DNA of 64,000 bases from DASQUK01 sp963813485. Its GTDB lineage: Bacteria > Actinomycetota > Acidimicrobiia > Acidimicrobiales > VFJN01. The stretch spans positions 1 through 64,000 of the forward strand of contig CAWEZE010000020.1 of assembly GCA_963813485.1 (NCBI GenBank), written 5' to 3'. The notes below the pieces were generated by a model. The model searched no databases. It worked only from the letters and a program-made list of their open reading frames with translations, and was not told the origin of the DNA. This document shows positions 36,582 through 46,722 of this stretch, piece by piece. A program made the translations under genes and the position numbers. Position 1 is the first letter of the stretch; every line of letters begins with the position of its first letter.

Positions 36582-37492
36582 GGGCGCTCGACGAATCCGC
36601 GGTCGAGGAAGGCACCCCCGGTCGCGACTGGGGCCTGCGTTGGTGGCGCGAGCTGCTCTACGTCGTCCTCGTATACGCGGCGTACTCCGGCGTGCGCAAC
36701 CAATTCGGGTCGGGAGGCGGCGAGGTCGACCCGGAGCCGGCGTTCAACCACGGCAAGGCGATCATCCAGCTCCAGAAGAACATCGGCCTCTACTTCGAGG
36801 ACAACCTGCAGCGCTGGTATCTCGACCTGCCGTTGCACGGGCTGATCCGGTTCTGGAACATCTACTACGGGTTGTTCCACTTCGTCGTGGTCGCCATCGC
36901 CCTCGTGTGGATGTTCCGCAAGGCACCGGGGCGCTACCGCCTGTGGCGCAACACGCTCGCCTTCACCACACTGCTCGCCCTGGTGGGGTTCGCGTCGTTC
37001 TCGCTCATGCCACCGCGCCTGCTGGACGATCCCGGGACCTTCGGCGGCTGCCCGATCTACGCCGCCGGCCAGGACCTACCAGACGAGGCGGGCGAACCGC
37101 CCTGCGATCGGTACGGGTTCGTGGACACCGTGGCCGTTTACGGCGGCTGGGCGTCGTTCGGCAGCGAGGAGCTGGCGGCGGTCTCGAACCAGTACGCCGC
37201 CATGCCGAGCATGCACATCGGCTGGTCGACCTGGTGCGCCCTGGTGCTGGCGCCGTTGGTACGCCGGCGCTGGCTCCGCGCGCTCGTCATCGCGTATCCG
37301 CTCTTCACCCTCTTCGACATCATGGTCACGGCCAACCACTATTGGATCGACGGCGTGGGCGGGCTCATCTGCCTCGGCGTCGGCTACCTGATCGCCCGCG
37401 CCGGCACCCGGTGGTGGGAGTCGCGCCACGGGTTTCCGGCCGCAGAAACGGAGGCTGGGACCGCCGATCCCGCGACGGGGATTCGCGGCTAG
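36578..37492 (+). CDS. PAP2-superfamily membrane protein
   Basis: 304 residues, six or so membrane helices. The catalytic motifs are YAAMPSMHIGWSTW (PSMH) and ANHYWIDGVGGL (H--D), typical of the PAP2_3 / inositolphosphoceramide-synthase-like group. Such enzymes hydrolyse or transfer lipid phosphates on the outer face of the membrane. The N-terminal part has RWYLDLPLHGLIRFWNIYYG. The ATG at 36578 overlaps the corrected stop of the UPF0104 gene, so the two are co-translated and may act on the same lipid. It converges on the DUF2332 gene with a 12-base gap. Confidence 0.85.
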   Translation: MRALDESAVEEGTPGRDWGLRWWRELLYVVLVYAAYSGVRNQFGSGGGEVDPEPAFNHGKAIIQLQKNIGLYFEDNLQRWYLDLPLHGLIRFWNIYYGLFHFVVVAIALVWMFRKAPGRYRLWRNTLAFTTLLALVGFASFSLMPPRLLDDPGTFGGCPIYAAGQDLPDEAGEPPCDRYGFVDTVAVYGGWASFGSEELAAVSNQYAAMPSMHIGWSTWCALVLAPLVRRRWLRALVIAYPLFTLFDIMVTANHYWIDGVGGLICLGVGYLIARAGTRWWESRHGFPAAETEAGTADPATGIRG

Positions 37493-37504
37493 GCGGGTTC
37501 GGGG

Positions 37505-38563
37505 CTAGCGCGGGCGACCCCAGTGCACCGGGGTGCCGTGGTAGCCGCTTGTCGCCAGCACCTCCTCCGTGCCACCCGGCCACCAGGTCAGCCGCAGGTC
37601 GGCCACCGGTCCGGCCGGCTCCAACCGCAGCCAGGCCAGCGGGGCGTCGTCGCCGGCTTCCCGGCCCGCCTCGCGCAGCGCCGCCCGCATGCGGTCCCGC
37701 GACTTTCCGTCGACGTACTGCCACACGATGGAGTGGTACACGACGGTGACCCGGCCAGGCGCCGGTGCCGCCAGCCGTGTCTCGAGCCACTCCCCCAGAT
37801 CGGCCGCCTCGACGCTCGCCGGAACCCGCGCGGCGATGGCGAGCGCGGCGTCGAGTCGGGCACGGCGCTCGACCATGTCGGGCCACAGGTAGGCCCGCAA
37901 GCTGAGCCGACCGTCCTCGTCCATGGGATCGATCGGCGACCGGTCGCACCCCTCCCGGGCGGCCACGCCGACCACCACGTCGTCGAGGACCGGCGGCGGA
38001 TCGTCCCAGACGCCGACGAACCGGACGGCGCTCGCCGGGTCGCCGAACGTCGACGCGCCGGTGTCGTACCAGAAACGGTCCCACCGGAGGTTCAGCCCGG
38101 CGCTCGCGCCCAGCTCCAGCAGCCGCAGTGGCAGCCCGCTGCGGCGGGCCACCTCGACGAAGGCGCCCACGAGCGCGGCCGAGCGCCCGACCTCGTTGGT
38201 CTGCACGCCGTTGCCGACGCCGGCCTCGATCTCCGCGCGTAGCTCCGCGACGGTGGCGACGAAGTCGTCGGCCAGGCTCGGTCCCGGTGTCCCACCCGCC
38301 GACGGATAGTGGGTCGCCAACCTCGTCGCCCGGCCATCGAGCACGAGGCGATGGACGGAGCCCAGGAACCGGAGGGGCAACGCCGAACCGAAGGGGTCGC
38401 CTTCGTGCGGCCGCAGGATCGCGGCGCAGGGACCGTCGGCACCAACGTCGGCGATGACGGCGTCGAGCACTTCGGCGTAGAGGTTCGAGCCCAGATCTGC
38501 ACAGGCGTTGCGTTGGAACACGAGCGCATCGACCAGGGGCACGACGCGCGGCGATGTGGGCAT
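37505..38563 (-). CDS. DUF2332 family protein
   Basis: 352 residues, no signal peptide. LLELGASAGLNLRWDRFWYD is the family hallmark and resembles the glycine-rich SAM site of a methyltransferase (E-G-S-G-LN). Other landmarks: GNGVQTNEVGRSAALVGAF, VVYHSIVWQYVDGKSRDRM and LRLEPAGPVADLRLTWWPGG. Function is not established; a methyltransferase-like fold is inference. GGAGAGG precedes the ATG. It is divergent from dxs. Confidence 0.85.
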   Translation of the reverse strand: MPTSPRVVPLVDALVFQRNACADLGSNLYAEVLDAVIADVGADGPCAAILRPHEGDPFGSALPLRFLGSVHRLVLDGRATRLATHYPSAGGTPGPSLADDFVATVAELRAEIEAGVGNGVQTNEVGRSAALVGAFVEVARRSGLPLRLLELGASAGLNLRWDRFWYDTGASTFGDPASAVRFVGVWDDPPPVLDDVVVGVAAREGCDRSPIDPMDEDGRLSLRAYLWPDMVERRARLDAALAIAARVPASVEAADLGEWLETRLAAPAPGRVTVVYHSIVWQYVDGKSRDRMRAALREAGREAGDDAPLAWLRLEPAGPVADLRLTWWPGGTEEVLATSGYHGTPVHWGRPR

Positions 38564-38712
38564 CCACCTCTCCTATCACCATCGGCACATAACGGCTCGG
38601 ACCGGAGGCAGCCAGAGCCTGCATGGTCGGGTCACGGGCGCGGGGAGTAGCGTTGGTCGCTGCTCGGGGCTCGGACGGGCCCATTGTCCACCGCCGCAAC
38701 GGAGCCGCATCG

Positions 38713-40593
38713 ATGCTGCTCGATTCGATCAACGACCCAACCGACCTGGGCAAGCTGTCCTACGAGCAACTCGACGCGCTGGCCGGGGAGATCCGCCAGC
38801 AGATCATCGACGCGGTGTCGGCCGCCGGATCAGGCCATCTGGGATCGAACCTCGGCGTCGTCGAGCTCACCCTCGCCGTCCACCGCGTGTTCGAGTCGCC
38901 GCGTGACATCCTCCTGTGGGATACCGGCCACCAGGCGTACGTCCACAAGATCCTCACGGGCCGCCGCGACGACTTCGCCACGCTGCGCCGGGCCGGGGGT
39001 CTGTCCGGATATCCGTCGCGCACCGAGTCCGAGCACGACTGGGTCGAGAACAGTCACGCCTCCACGATCCTCTGCTACGCCCACGGCCTCGCCGAAGCGC
39101 ACAAGCTGCGGGGGCTCACCGACCGCAACGTGGTCGCAGTGATCGGCGACGGCTCGATGACCGGCGGCATGGCGTTCGAGGGGCTCAACAACCTGGGCCA
39201 CTCCGACAGCCGCGCCGTCATCATCCTCAACGACAACGGCCGTTCCTACGCCCCCACCGTGTCGCGGCTGAGCGAAAGCCTGGGCCGCATCCGCCTCAAT
39301 CCGGCCTACGTACGCAACCGCGCTCGGCTCGACAGGCTGCTGCACGACGTGCCGCTCCTTGGCGACAAGCTCGAGCGGGGCGTGGAGGGCGCGCTCGCGG
39401 CGGTGCGCGAGATGTTCGAGCCACCCGCGTTCTTCGAGATGCTGGGTGTGCGCTACACGGGCCCGTTCGACGGTCACGACATCGCCGGCCTGGAGCGGGC
39501 CCTGCGCAACGCCCGGGAGTTCGAAGGGCCGATCGTGGTCCACGTGCTCACCCAGAAGGGCCGCGGCTACGCGCCGGCAGAGAACGACCCCATCAAGCGG
39601 CTGCACGACGTAGGTGGGGTCAAGCCCGGCAGCTACACGGCGGCCTTCACCGAGGCGCTCATCAAGGAGGCCGAGCACAGGCCCGAGGTCGTGGCCCTCA
39701 CGGCCGCGATGCCCGACTCAACCGGGCTGCTGCCGTACAAGGAGCGGTTTCCGGACCGGTTCTTCGACGTGGGCATCGCCGAGCAGCACGCCGTGACCGC
39801 AGCGTCGGGCATGGCGATGGGCGGCCTGCGCCCGGTGGTAGCCATCTACTCGACGTTCCTCAACCGGGCGTTCGACCAGGTCAACCTGGATGTGGCGATG
39901 CACGGCCAGCCCGTGGTGTTCTGCCTGGACCGGGCGGGCATCACCGGCGATGACGGGGCGAGCCATCACGGCGTGCTCGACATGGTCCTGCTGTCCAAGG
40001 TGCCGGGGATGACGATCTTCGCTCCCTCCTCCTACCGGGAGGTGGGCGTGATGCTGCACGACGCCCTGGAGCTGTGCACCGCAGGGCCGGCAGCCATCCG
40101 GTTCCCGAAGACGATGCCACCCGACGACGGTGCGGCGACCGGCGACGGGGGCGAGGAGGTCGGCTCCGGCCTGTCCGCCCGCAAGGTCCGCACCGGGCGC
40201 GACGTGTGCATCCTCGCGGTCGGCAAGATGCTCGCGCCGGCTCGGGCCGCCGCCGAGGCGTTGGCGTCGTCCGACCGAGTCGAGGCGGCGGTGTGGGACG
40301 TGCGGCTGATCAAGCCGCTCGACGAGGAGATGCTCGTCGAAGCCGCCACGTACCCCCATGTGGTCACCGTCGAGGACGGCTACCGGGAAGGCGGCGCGGG
40401 TTCCGCCATCGCCGCCCGGCTGGCCGAGATCGCCGCCGGCCGCGAGGGCGGGGACGGTCCCCCCGTAACCGTGCTGGGTGTGCCCGTCAGGTTCATCGCC
40501 CACGGGAAGCCCGACGACATCCTGGCCTCGATTGGACTGGATGCCACGGGTATCACCGCCACGGTGCGTGCGGTTCTGACCGGCGAGGCGTAG
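38713..40593 (+). CDS. dxs: 1-deoxy-D-xylulose-5-phosphate synthase
   Basis: 626 residues, cytoplasmic. Condenses pyruvate and glyceraldehyde-3-phosphate, thiamine-diphosphate dependent, the first step of the MEP isoprenoid route. Landmarks: GHLGSNLGVVELTLAVHRVF, WDTGHQAYVHKILTGR, the cofactor motif GDGSMTGGMAFEGLNNLG with LNDNGRSY, PFDGHDIAGLERAL, DVGIAEQHAVTAASGMAMGG and FCLDRAGITGDDGASHHG. The ATG at 38713 gives the family's usual N-terminus (MLLDSINDPTDLGKLS) and has GGAG upstream. A strong hairpin follows the stop. Confidence 0.96.
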   Translation: MLLDSINDPTDLGKLSYEQLDALAGEIRQQIIDAVSAAGSGHLGSNLGVVELTLAVHRVFESPRDILLWDTGHQAYVHKILTGRRDDFATLRRAGGLSGYPSRTESEHDWVENSHASTILCYAHGLAEAHKLRGLTDRNVVAVIGDGSMTGGMAFEGLNNLGHSDSRAVIILNDNGRSYAPTVSRLSESLGRIRLNPAYVRNRARLDRLLHDVPLLGDKLERGVEGALAAVREMFEPPAFFEMLGVRYTGPFDGHDIAGLERALRNAREFEGPIVVHVLTQKGRGYAPAENDPIKRLHDVGGVKPGSYTAAFTEALIKEAEHRPEVVALTAAMPDSTGLLPYKERFPDRFFDVGIAEQHAVTAASGMAMGGLRPVVAIYSTFLNRAFDQVNLDVAMHGQPVVFCLDRAGITGDDGASHHGVLDMVLLSKVPGMTIFAPSSYREVGVMLHDALELCTAGPAAIRFPKTMPPDDGAATGDGGEEVGSGLSARKVRTGRDVCILAVGKMLAPARAAAEALASSDRVEAAVWDVRLIKPLDEEMLVEAATYPHVVTVEDGYREGGAGSAIAARLAEIAAGREGGDGPPVTVLGVPVRFIAHGKPDDILASIGLDATGITATVRAVLTGEA

Positions 40594-40612
40594 CCGCCGG
40601 AAAGACGCGACA

Positions 40613-40642
40613 AGGCCCGGACCGGAAACCCGGCCCGGGCCT
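40613..40642 (+). terminator. Hairpin terminator after dxs
   Basis: AGGCCCGG / CCGGGCCT arms with an inner CCGG/CCGG stem and a short A-rich loop, starting 19 bases after the dxs stop. CTCTCCCCCT follows rather than a T-run. Confidence 0.65.
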
Positions 40643-40781
40643 CTCCCCCTGGTCGCCCCCAGCGGTGACCGGGTTCACCATAGCTGAGCTAGGTGTCGCC
40701 TGTCACATGTTTGTTATCGAAAGACCGAGCGGCAACGTTACGGCCGGCGCGAAAACTCGCATTACGAGCTCGCCAGCTACG

Positions 40782-41384
40782 TCACGTATAGTAGGGGTTC
40801 TCGCCCATCGAGTGGTCGGTGCTGTCGACCACCTCGGTGACCTCGGGGATGGCCTCACGGATGGATCGCGTGATGCCCTCCCGCAGCGTCATGGCCGAGA
40901 CCGCGCATCCCTGGCAGCCGCCGCCCATGGTCACGTACACAACGCCGTCGTCGACCCGATCAAGGGCCGCGAACCCACCATGCATGGCCAGCGCGGGGTT
41001 GATCTGCCCGTCGAGTAGCTGGCGGACCTTCTCGTCGATCGTGCCCGTCAGCTCGATGTGAGCGCCGGACAGCGGGTCGGGACGATTGGGGTTGCGGAGG
41101 ACGAGGCCGTTCTGCCCGCCCGTCGTCGGCAGGTCAAGGGTGGCGCCCCGCAGGGCGTCGAGACTGTCGACCGGGATGATCACCGGCAGAGCACCATCGT
41201 GCTCGACCACGTCGCCGGCCTCGAGGTCGGCCTCGGCGACCGGGTCGAACGTGAGGTCGTAGGTGTACTCGACGCCTTGGACGCCCGTGACCTCGACGCG
41301 CAGGCCCAGCGCGTCCGGATCGTCCTCCTGCGCCCGTAACTCGAGGATCTTCTCCCGGGCGGGCTCGGTGACGATCATGACCAT
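40782..41384 (-). CDS. nfuA: NfuA-like iron-sulfur carrier protein
   Basis: 200 residues. An N-terminal HesB/IscA-like domain (about 1-95, degenerate, lacking its cysteines) is joined to a C-terminal NifU-like domain (about 115-195) with HGGFAALDRVDDGVVYV and the cluster site GGGCQGCAVSAM (Cys157, Cys160). The protein accepts a 4Fe-4S cluster and passes it to client enzymes; MoaA and the molybdopterin oxidoreductase here are possible clients. The ATG has TAGCCT six bases upstream. Monocistronic, converging on dxs. Confidence 0.9.
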   Translation of the reverse strand: MVMIVTEPAREKILELRAQEDDPDALGLRVEVTGVQGVEYTYDLTFDPVAEADLEAGDVVEHDGALPVIIPVDSLDALRGATLDLPTTGGQNGLVLRNPNRPDPLSGAHIELTGTIDEKVRQLLDGQINPALAMHGGFAALDRVDDGVVYVTMGGGCQGCAVSAMTLREGITRSIREAIPEVTEVVDSTDHSMGENPYYT

Positions 41385-41390
41385 GCGGTC

Positions 41391-41396
41391 AGGCTA
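41391..41396 (-). promoter_or_regulatory. -10 box of nfuA (leaderless-type)
   Basis: TAGCCT on the minus strand, six bases before the ATG at 41384. Confidence 0.45.
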
Positions 41397-41507
41397 GCGC
41401 CGCGCCGGAACAGATCATGCCTGCCAAGGACCTGAGCGGATAGGCACGTCCTCTTGGCTCATGGTGGTCGGCTTCCCGGGGAGCCGATGTCGCCGACTCC
41501 GGGCGCA

Positions 41508-43340
<1,833 letters not shown>

Positions 43341-43347
43341 GCCGGCG

Positions 43348-43353
43348 ACCGTA
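43348..43353 (-). promoter_or_regulatory. -10 box of the ABC-F gene (leaderless-type)
   Basis: TACGGT on the minus strand, seven bases before the GTG at 43340. Confidence 0.4.
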
Positions 43354-43403
43354 CCGGGTGCCGTCGCTGCGGGCCGTGTGGCGGCAGCAGGCGGCCTCGG
43401 GGT

Positions 43404-44441
43404 TCAGGCGGCGCTGGTCGTGCCCGCCGACCGTGCCGCCTGGCGCAGGGCACGGTCCATGACGGTCGGGTGGCCGAGACGGCGCCGGAGCTCGCGTTCG
43501 AGCCCGGCGATCGGATGCAGGTTCTGGGGGGCACGGGGGTCGTTGTGCGGCTGGCTGGCGAAGCGGGGCAGCGTGTTCGTCACTCGGTCGGCCACGTCCA
43601 ACGCCTCGGGCCGGGTCAGGTCGCCGGACGCTTCGCACCGGACGATCCCCCACCACGGGTGCACCGCAGCGCCGGGCAGGCGCAGGTACCACGAGTACCG
43701 GAAGCGGCGACCGCCGATCGCGAACAGCGGGGTGCGCTGGCCGACACCCAACCCGGTGGCGACCGACTGCAGGCGGGGCGGCAGGTAGGACACGTGGTGC
43801 GTCTTGACATAGCCGACGGCACCAGGGATGTGGCGCCGGTCGCCGAGCGGCCCGTCGACGACGAGGAGCCCGGCCTCGCCCTCGGCCGCCCTCATGGCCT
43901 CCACCGCCACCCGGCCTTCCAGGTCGCCGCGGGCGCGGCCGAGGGCCTGGGCGATGGGGTCGCCGCCGATGTCGTGCACGGGATAGGGCCGGTAGCCACC
44001 GTGGCGGGTGACGATGGGATCGACCGGCACTCCCGGGCAGAGCACACCCCGCCGGACCTCGGCGACCACGACCCGGGCACGACCGTCGCACCGCACCACC
44101 CCCGCCGCCCAGCTGGCGCACACACCTTGGCGCGTGCATTCACCCATCTGGTCGCCGGCCTGGCCGGCGGCTGGGTCGGTGGCTTGGCCAGCGGCTTGGT
44201 GGCCGGCGGCTTGGTTGTCGGCCTGGTCGTCGGTGATCCAGATCCGCGCGTCGATGCGCTGGACGCCGTCGACGAACAACACACATGCCGGCGGTGCCAG
44301 GCCGGCCGCGGGCCGGACCGGAGCCCACGCGGCGGGATCACGCTCGACCCCCAGGTCGACCTCGGCGTCGGACCCCGCCATGGCGGCGCCGTCCACCGAC
44401 GCCCCGTAATCGGGCGCCCACGTCTCGACCGCGAACCTCAT
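43404..44441 (-). CDS. NurA-like nuclease
   Basis: 345 residues. CVLFVDGVQRIDARIWI holds the first acidic NurA motif (VDG), GLLVVDGPLGDRRHIPG the second (VVDGPL), and AVGYVKTHHVSYLPP the third (V-Y-K). HNDPRAPQNLHPIAGLE lies near the C-terminus. NurA is a manganese-dependent 5'-3' nuclease working with the HerA translocase in DNA end resection. A herA homologue and sbcD/sbcC lie 2-8 kb away, supporting this assignment. Between motifs one and two is a Gln/Ala-rich insertion (44150-44235) made of degenerate repeats. The ATG has CATGAT six bases upstream. Sequence-only assignment, moderately sure. Confidence 0.65.
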   Translation of the reverse strand: MRFAVETWAPDYGASVDGAAMAGSDAEVDLGVERDPAAWAPVRPAAGLAPPACVLFVDGVQRIDARIWITDDQADNQAAGHQAAGQATDPAAGQAGDQMGECTRQGVCASWAAGVVRCDGRARVVVAEVRRGVLCPGVPVDPIVTRHGGYRPYPVHDIGGDPIAQALGRARGDLEGRVAVEAMRAAEGEAGLLVVDGPLGDRRHIPGAVGYVKTHHVSYLPPRLQSVATGLGVGQRTPLFAIGGRRFRYSWYLRLPGAAVHPWWGIVRCEASGDLTRPEALDVADRVTNTLPRFASQPHNDPRAPQNLHPIAGLERELRRRLGHPTVMDRALRQAARSAGTTSAA

Positions 44442-44470
44442 CGCCCCATCATGGACAGCCGGTGTGACAA

Positions 44471-45043
44471 ATGACGGGATACCTCGGGGCGCCGCCCGGT
44501 GCCATCATGGTGCTGATGTGCCACATCTCCCACCATCGCTACCGCGAGGACGTCTGGTCCCGCGGCGAATGGACGTGGATCGACGACGCTGACGAGCCGG
44601 AACGGCGCGATCCTGACCTGCGGGTGTCGCAGGCCGAGCGCGACGAGGTGGTGGCGGTCCTGGCCGGCCACTTCGCCGATGGTCGGCTCACCGTCGAGGA
44701 GTACGAGGAGCGGGTCGAGGCCGCCCTCGCGGCTCGCACCGGCCGCGACCTCGAGCCGCTGCTGGAGGACCTGCCGGCGGCGGACCCGCCATCCGCCCCG
44801 CCGCGCAACCGCCGTCGGCGCGCGCCCGGAACGAGTCGGGCACCCCTGATCCCCGCCCGCCTGCTGGCGGTGGCCGCCGTGGTGGTTCTGGCGATTGCAA
44901 CCGGACCGTGGGCACTGTGGCTGCTGTGGCCCGCCCTGGTGTTCACCGGAGGCTGCGGCTTCGGGCGGCGCCATGGGCACGTGCGCGCCGACTTCCGTGG
45001 GCGCGCCACACCCGATCGGCCACCGGTCGTGCAGCGCCTGTAG
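44471..45043 (+). CDS. DUF1707 domain membrane protein
   Basis: Up to 190 residues. The DUF1707 segment reads LRVSQAERDEVVAVLAGHFA and GRLTVEEYEERVEAALAA, then DLEPLLEDLP, an actinobacterial domain of unknown role, usually at the N-terminus of membrane proteins. A basic linker and one or two hydrophobic stretches follow (LLAVAAVVVLAIATGPWALW, LLWPALVFTGGCGFG). Starts at 44471, 44507 or 44516 are possible; none has a clear ribosome site. It is divergent from the NurA-like gene with a 29-base gap. Confidence 0.75.
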   Translation: MTGYLGAPPGAIMVLMCHISHHRYREDVWSRGEWTWIDDADEPERRDPDLRVSQAERDEVVAVLAGHFADGRLTVEEYEERVEAALAARTGRDLEPLLEDLPAADPPSAPPRNRRRRAPGTSRAPLIPARLLAVAAVVVLAIATGPWALWLLWPALVFTGGCGFGRRHGHVRADFRGRATPDRPPVVQRL

Positions 45044-45152
45044 CTTCGGCCGCCCGTCGCCAGCCCGTCGTCCCGCGTTCAGCGGCGTGTCAGGATGGGC
45101 GGGCAGCATCGCGACCGTGACCTGGGCTGCCCAGCGGGGAGGGGAACTGCCG

Positions 45153-46712
45153 ATGTCCATGCGCGCGTCCAGCAACTCCGGCGTGACTCGACGGGCGTTC
45201 CTGCGGTCGAGCGGCGCGACCGCCGGGGCGGCCGTGCTCGCGGGGCCGTTGGTCGGCCTGCAGCTCCAGCAGGCAGCCGGCGCCCGTCCACGACCCGAGC
45301 ACGGCTATGGCCCGCTGCTCGCCACCACGGACCGCACCACCGGATTGCCGCTGCTGAGGCTGCCGCGGGGGTTCAGCTACCAGTCGTTCGGCTGGAGTGG
45401 CGATCCGATGGACGACGGCACGCCGACGCCGGACCGCCACGACGGCATGGCGGTCGTCGAGTCGCGCCGGGGGCGGGGTGGCCGTTCGGAGCTGGTCCTC
45501 ATCCGCAACCACGAGCGGGGTCCCGCACTTCCCGGTGATCCACTCCCGGTCGTCGGGGCCGGACAGGCGCCCGTCTACGACGGGTTCCGGGCGCCGGGCG
45601 TGATCGAAGGCTTGGGTGGCGGTACCACCGCCGTCACGTTTGCGAACGGCCGGTTCACGGGATCGCAGGCCACGCTCGGAGGCACGCTCGTCAACTGCGC
45701 CGGAGGTCCGACGCCATGGGGCTCGTGGCTCACCTGCGAGGAGGTCCGGTTGCGGGGGTCGCAGGTGGGCGCCCGCGACCACGGATTCGTGTTCGAGGTG
45801 CCGTCACCGCACCTCGCCGCAGCCAGCGCCGTGCCCATCGAGGACATGGGCTTCATGTCCCACGAGGCGGCTGCGGTCGACCCCGACACCGCGCACGTCT
45901 ACCTGACCGAGGACAACGGTCCGAACTCCGGCTTCTACCGCTTCCGGCCGCGCCATCGTGCCCGGCGGCCCGGGGATCTCGAGCGGGGCGGCAGCCTGGA
46001 GATGCTGAAGGTCGCCGGCGTCGGCGGCGCCGACCTGCGGCAGGCAACGCCGGGGCAACGCTTCGCCGTCGAATGGGTCGGGATCGCCGAGCCGAACGCC
46101 GATCCCGAAGGCTTCGCGCCGCCGTTGCCGGGCCTACCACCCATCCTGGGAACCGGGCGCTCCGGGCCGTTCCTCCAGGGCCAGGCCCAAGGTGCGGCGG
46201 TCTTCAGTCGTCTCGAGGGCTGCTGGCACGACCGGGGAGTCGTCTACTTCGTCGATACCGGCGGCGGTCCGATCGGGAAGGGCGTGGTGTGGGCGCTCGA
46301 CCTGCGCCGGCGGGGGTCCGGCGCGCGGTCGAAGGACCGGCCGACGCTCACCGCCGTCTTCGTGTCCCAGAGTGAGGAACTGGCCGACAACCCCGACAAC
46401 GTCACCGTGAGCCCGCGGGGCGGACTGGTGCTGTGCGAGGACGGTGGCGGGCTGGTCGTGGACGGCACACGCCGGTTCGGCACGCGCCTGCTCGGCGTCA
46501 ATCGTCAGGGTGGGTCATTCGTCCTGGCAGAGAACAACGTGGTGATCGACCAGCCCATCGCCGGGAAGCCGGCCATCGTGCCCAACGACTACCGGGGCTT
46601 CGAGTTCTGCGGGGCGACGTTCTCCCCGTCGGGCCGCCACCTGTTCGTCAACATCCAGACGCCCGGCGTCACCTTCGCCATCGAGGGGCCGTGGCGGCGA
46701 GGCAGCCTCTGA
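45153..46712 (+). CDS. PhoX/DUF839-family protein, Tat-exported
   Basis: 519 residues. The N-terminus SGVTRRAFLRSSGATAGAAV is a twin-arginine signal (RRAFLR). The propeller has RHDGMAVVESRRG, WGSWLTCEEVRLRG, MGFMSHEAAAVDPDTAHVYL (residues that bind metal in PhoX), VYFVDTGGGPIGKG and a C-terminal CGATFSPSGRHLFVNIQTPG. Known PhoX proteins are exported calcium/iron alkaline phosphatases; many DUF839 proteins are untested. GGGGAGGGGAAC precedes the ATG. It is a paralogue of the frameshifted gene at 1641-3107 and converges on sbcC with a 10-base gap. Confidence 0.85.
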   Translation: MSMRASSNSGVTRRAFLRSSGATAGAAVLAGPLVGLQLQQAAGARPRPEHGYGPLLATTDRTTGLPLLRLPRGFSYQSFGWSGDPMDDGTPTPDRHDGMAVVESRRGRGGRSELVLIRNHERGPALPGDPLPVVGAGQAPVYDGFRAPGVIEGLGGGTTAVTFANGRFTGSQATLGGTLVNCAGGPTPWGSWLTCEEVRLRGSQVGARDHGFVFEVPSPHLAAASAVPIEDMGFMSHEAAAVDPDTAHVYLTEDNGPNSGFYRFRPRHRARRPGDLERGGSLEMLKVAGVGGADLRQATPGQRFAVEWVGIAEPNADPEGFAPPLPGLPPILGTGRSGPFLQGQAQGAAVFSRLEGCWHDRGVVYFVDTGGGPIGKGVVWALDLRRRGSGARSKDRPTLTAVFVSQSEELADNPDNVTVSPRGGLVLCEDGGGLVVDGTRRFGTRLLGVNRQGGSFVLAENNVVIDQPIAGKPAIVPNDYRGFEFCGATFSPSGRHLFVNIQTPGVTFAIEGPWRRGSL

Positions 46713-46722
46713 GGCCCCGCGC

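Noticed and set aside
35587..37749. Apparent 720-residue fusion protein beginning with the UPF0104 gene
   Set aside because: Beyond residue 315 the translation is an out-of-frame copy of the PAP2 gene; a one-base error explains the open frame.
40660..40700. tRNA-like or T-box-like sequence (AGCTGAGCTA, GGTTCACC)
   Set aside because: No acceptor stem or anticodon arm can be built; treated as simple hairpins.
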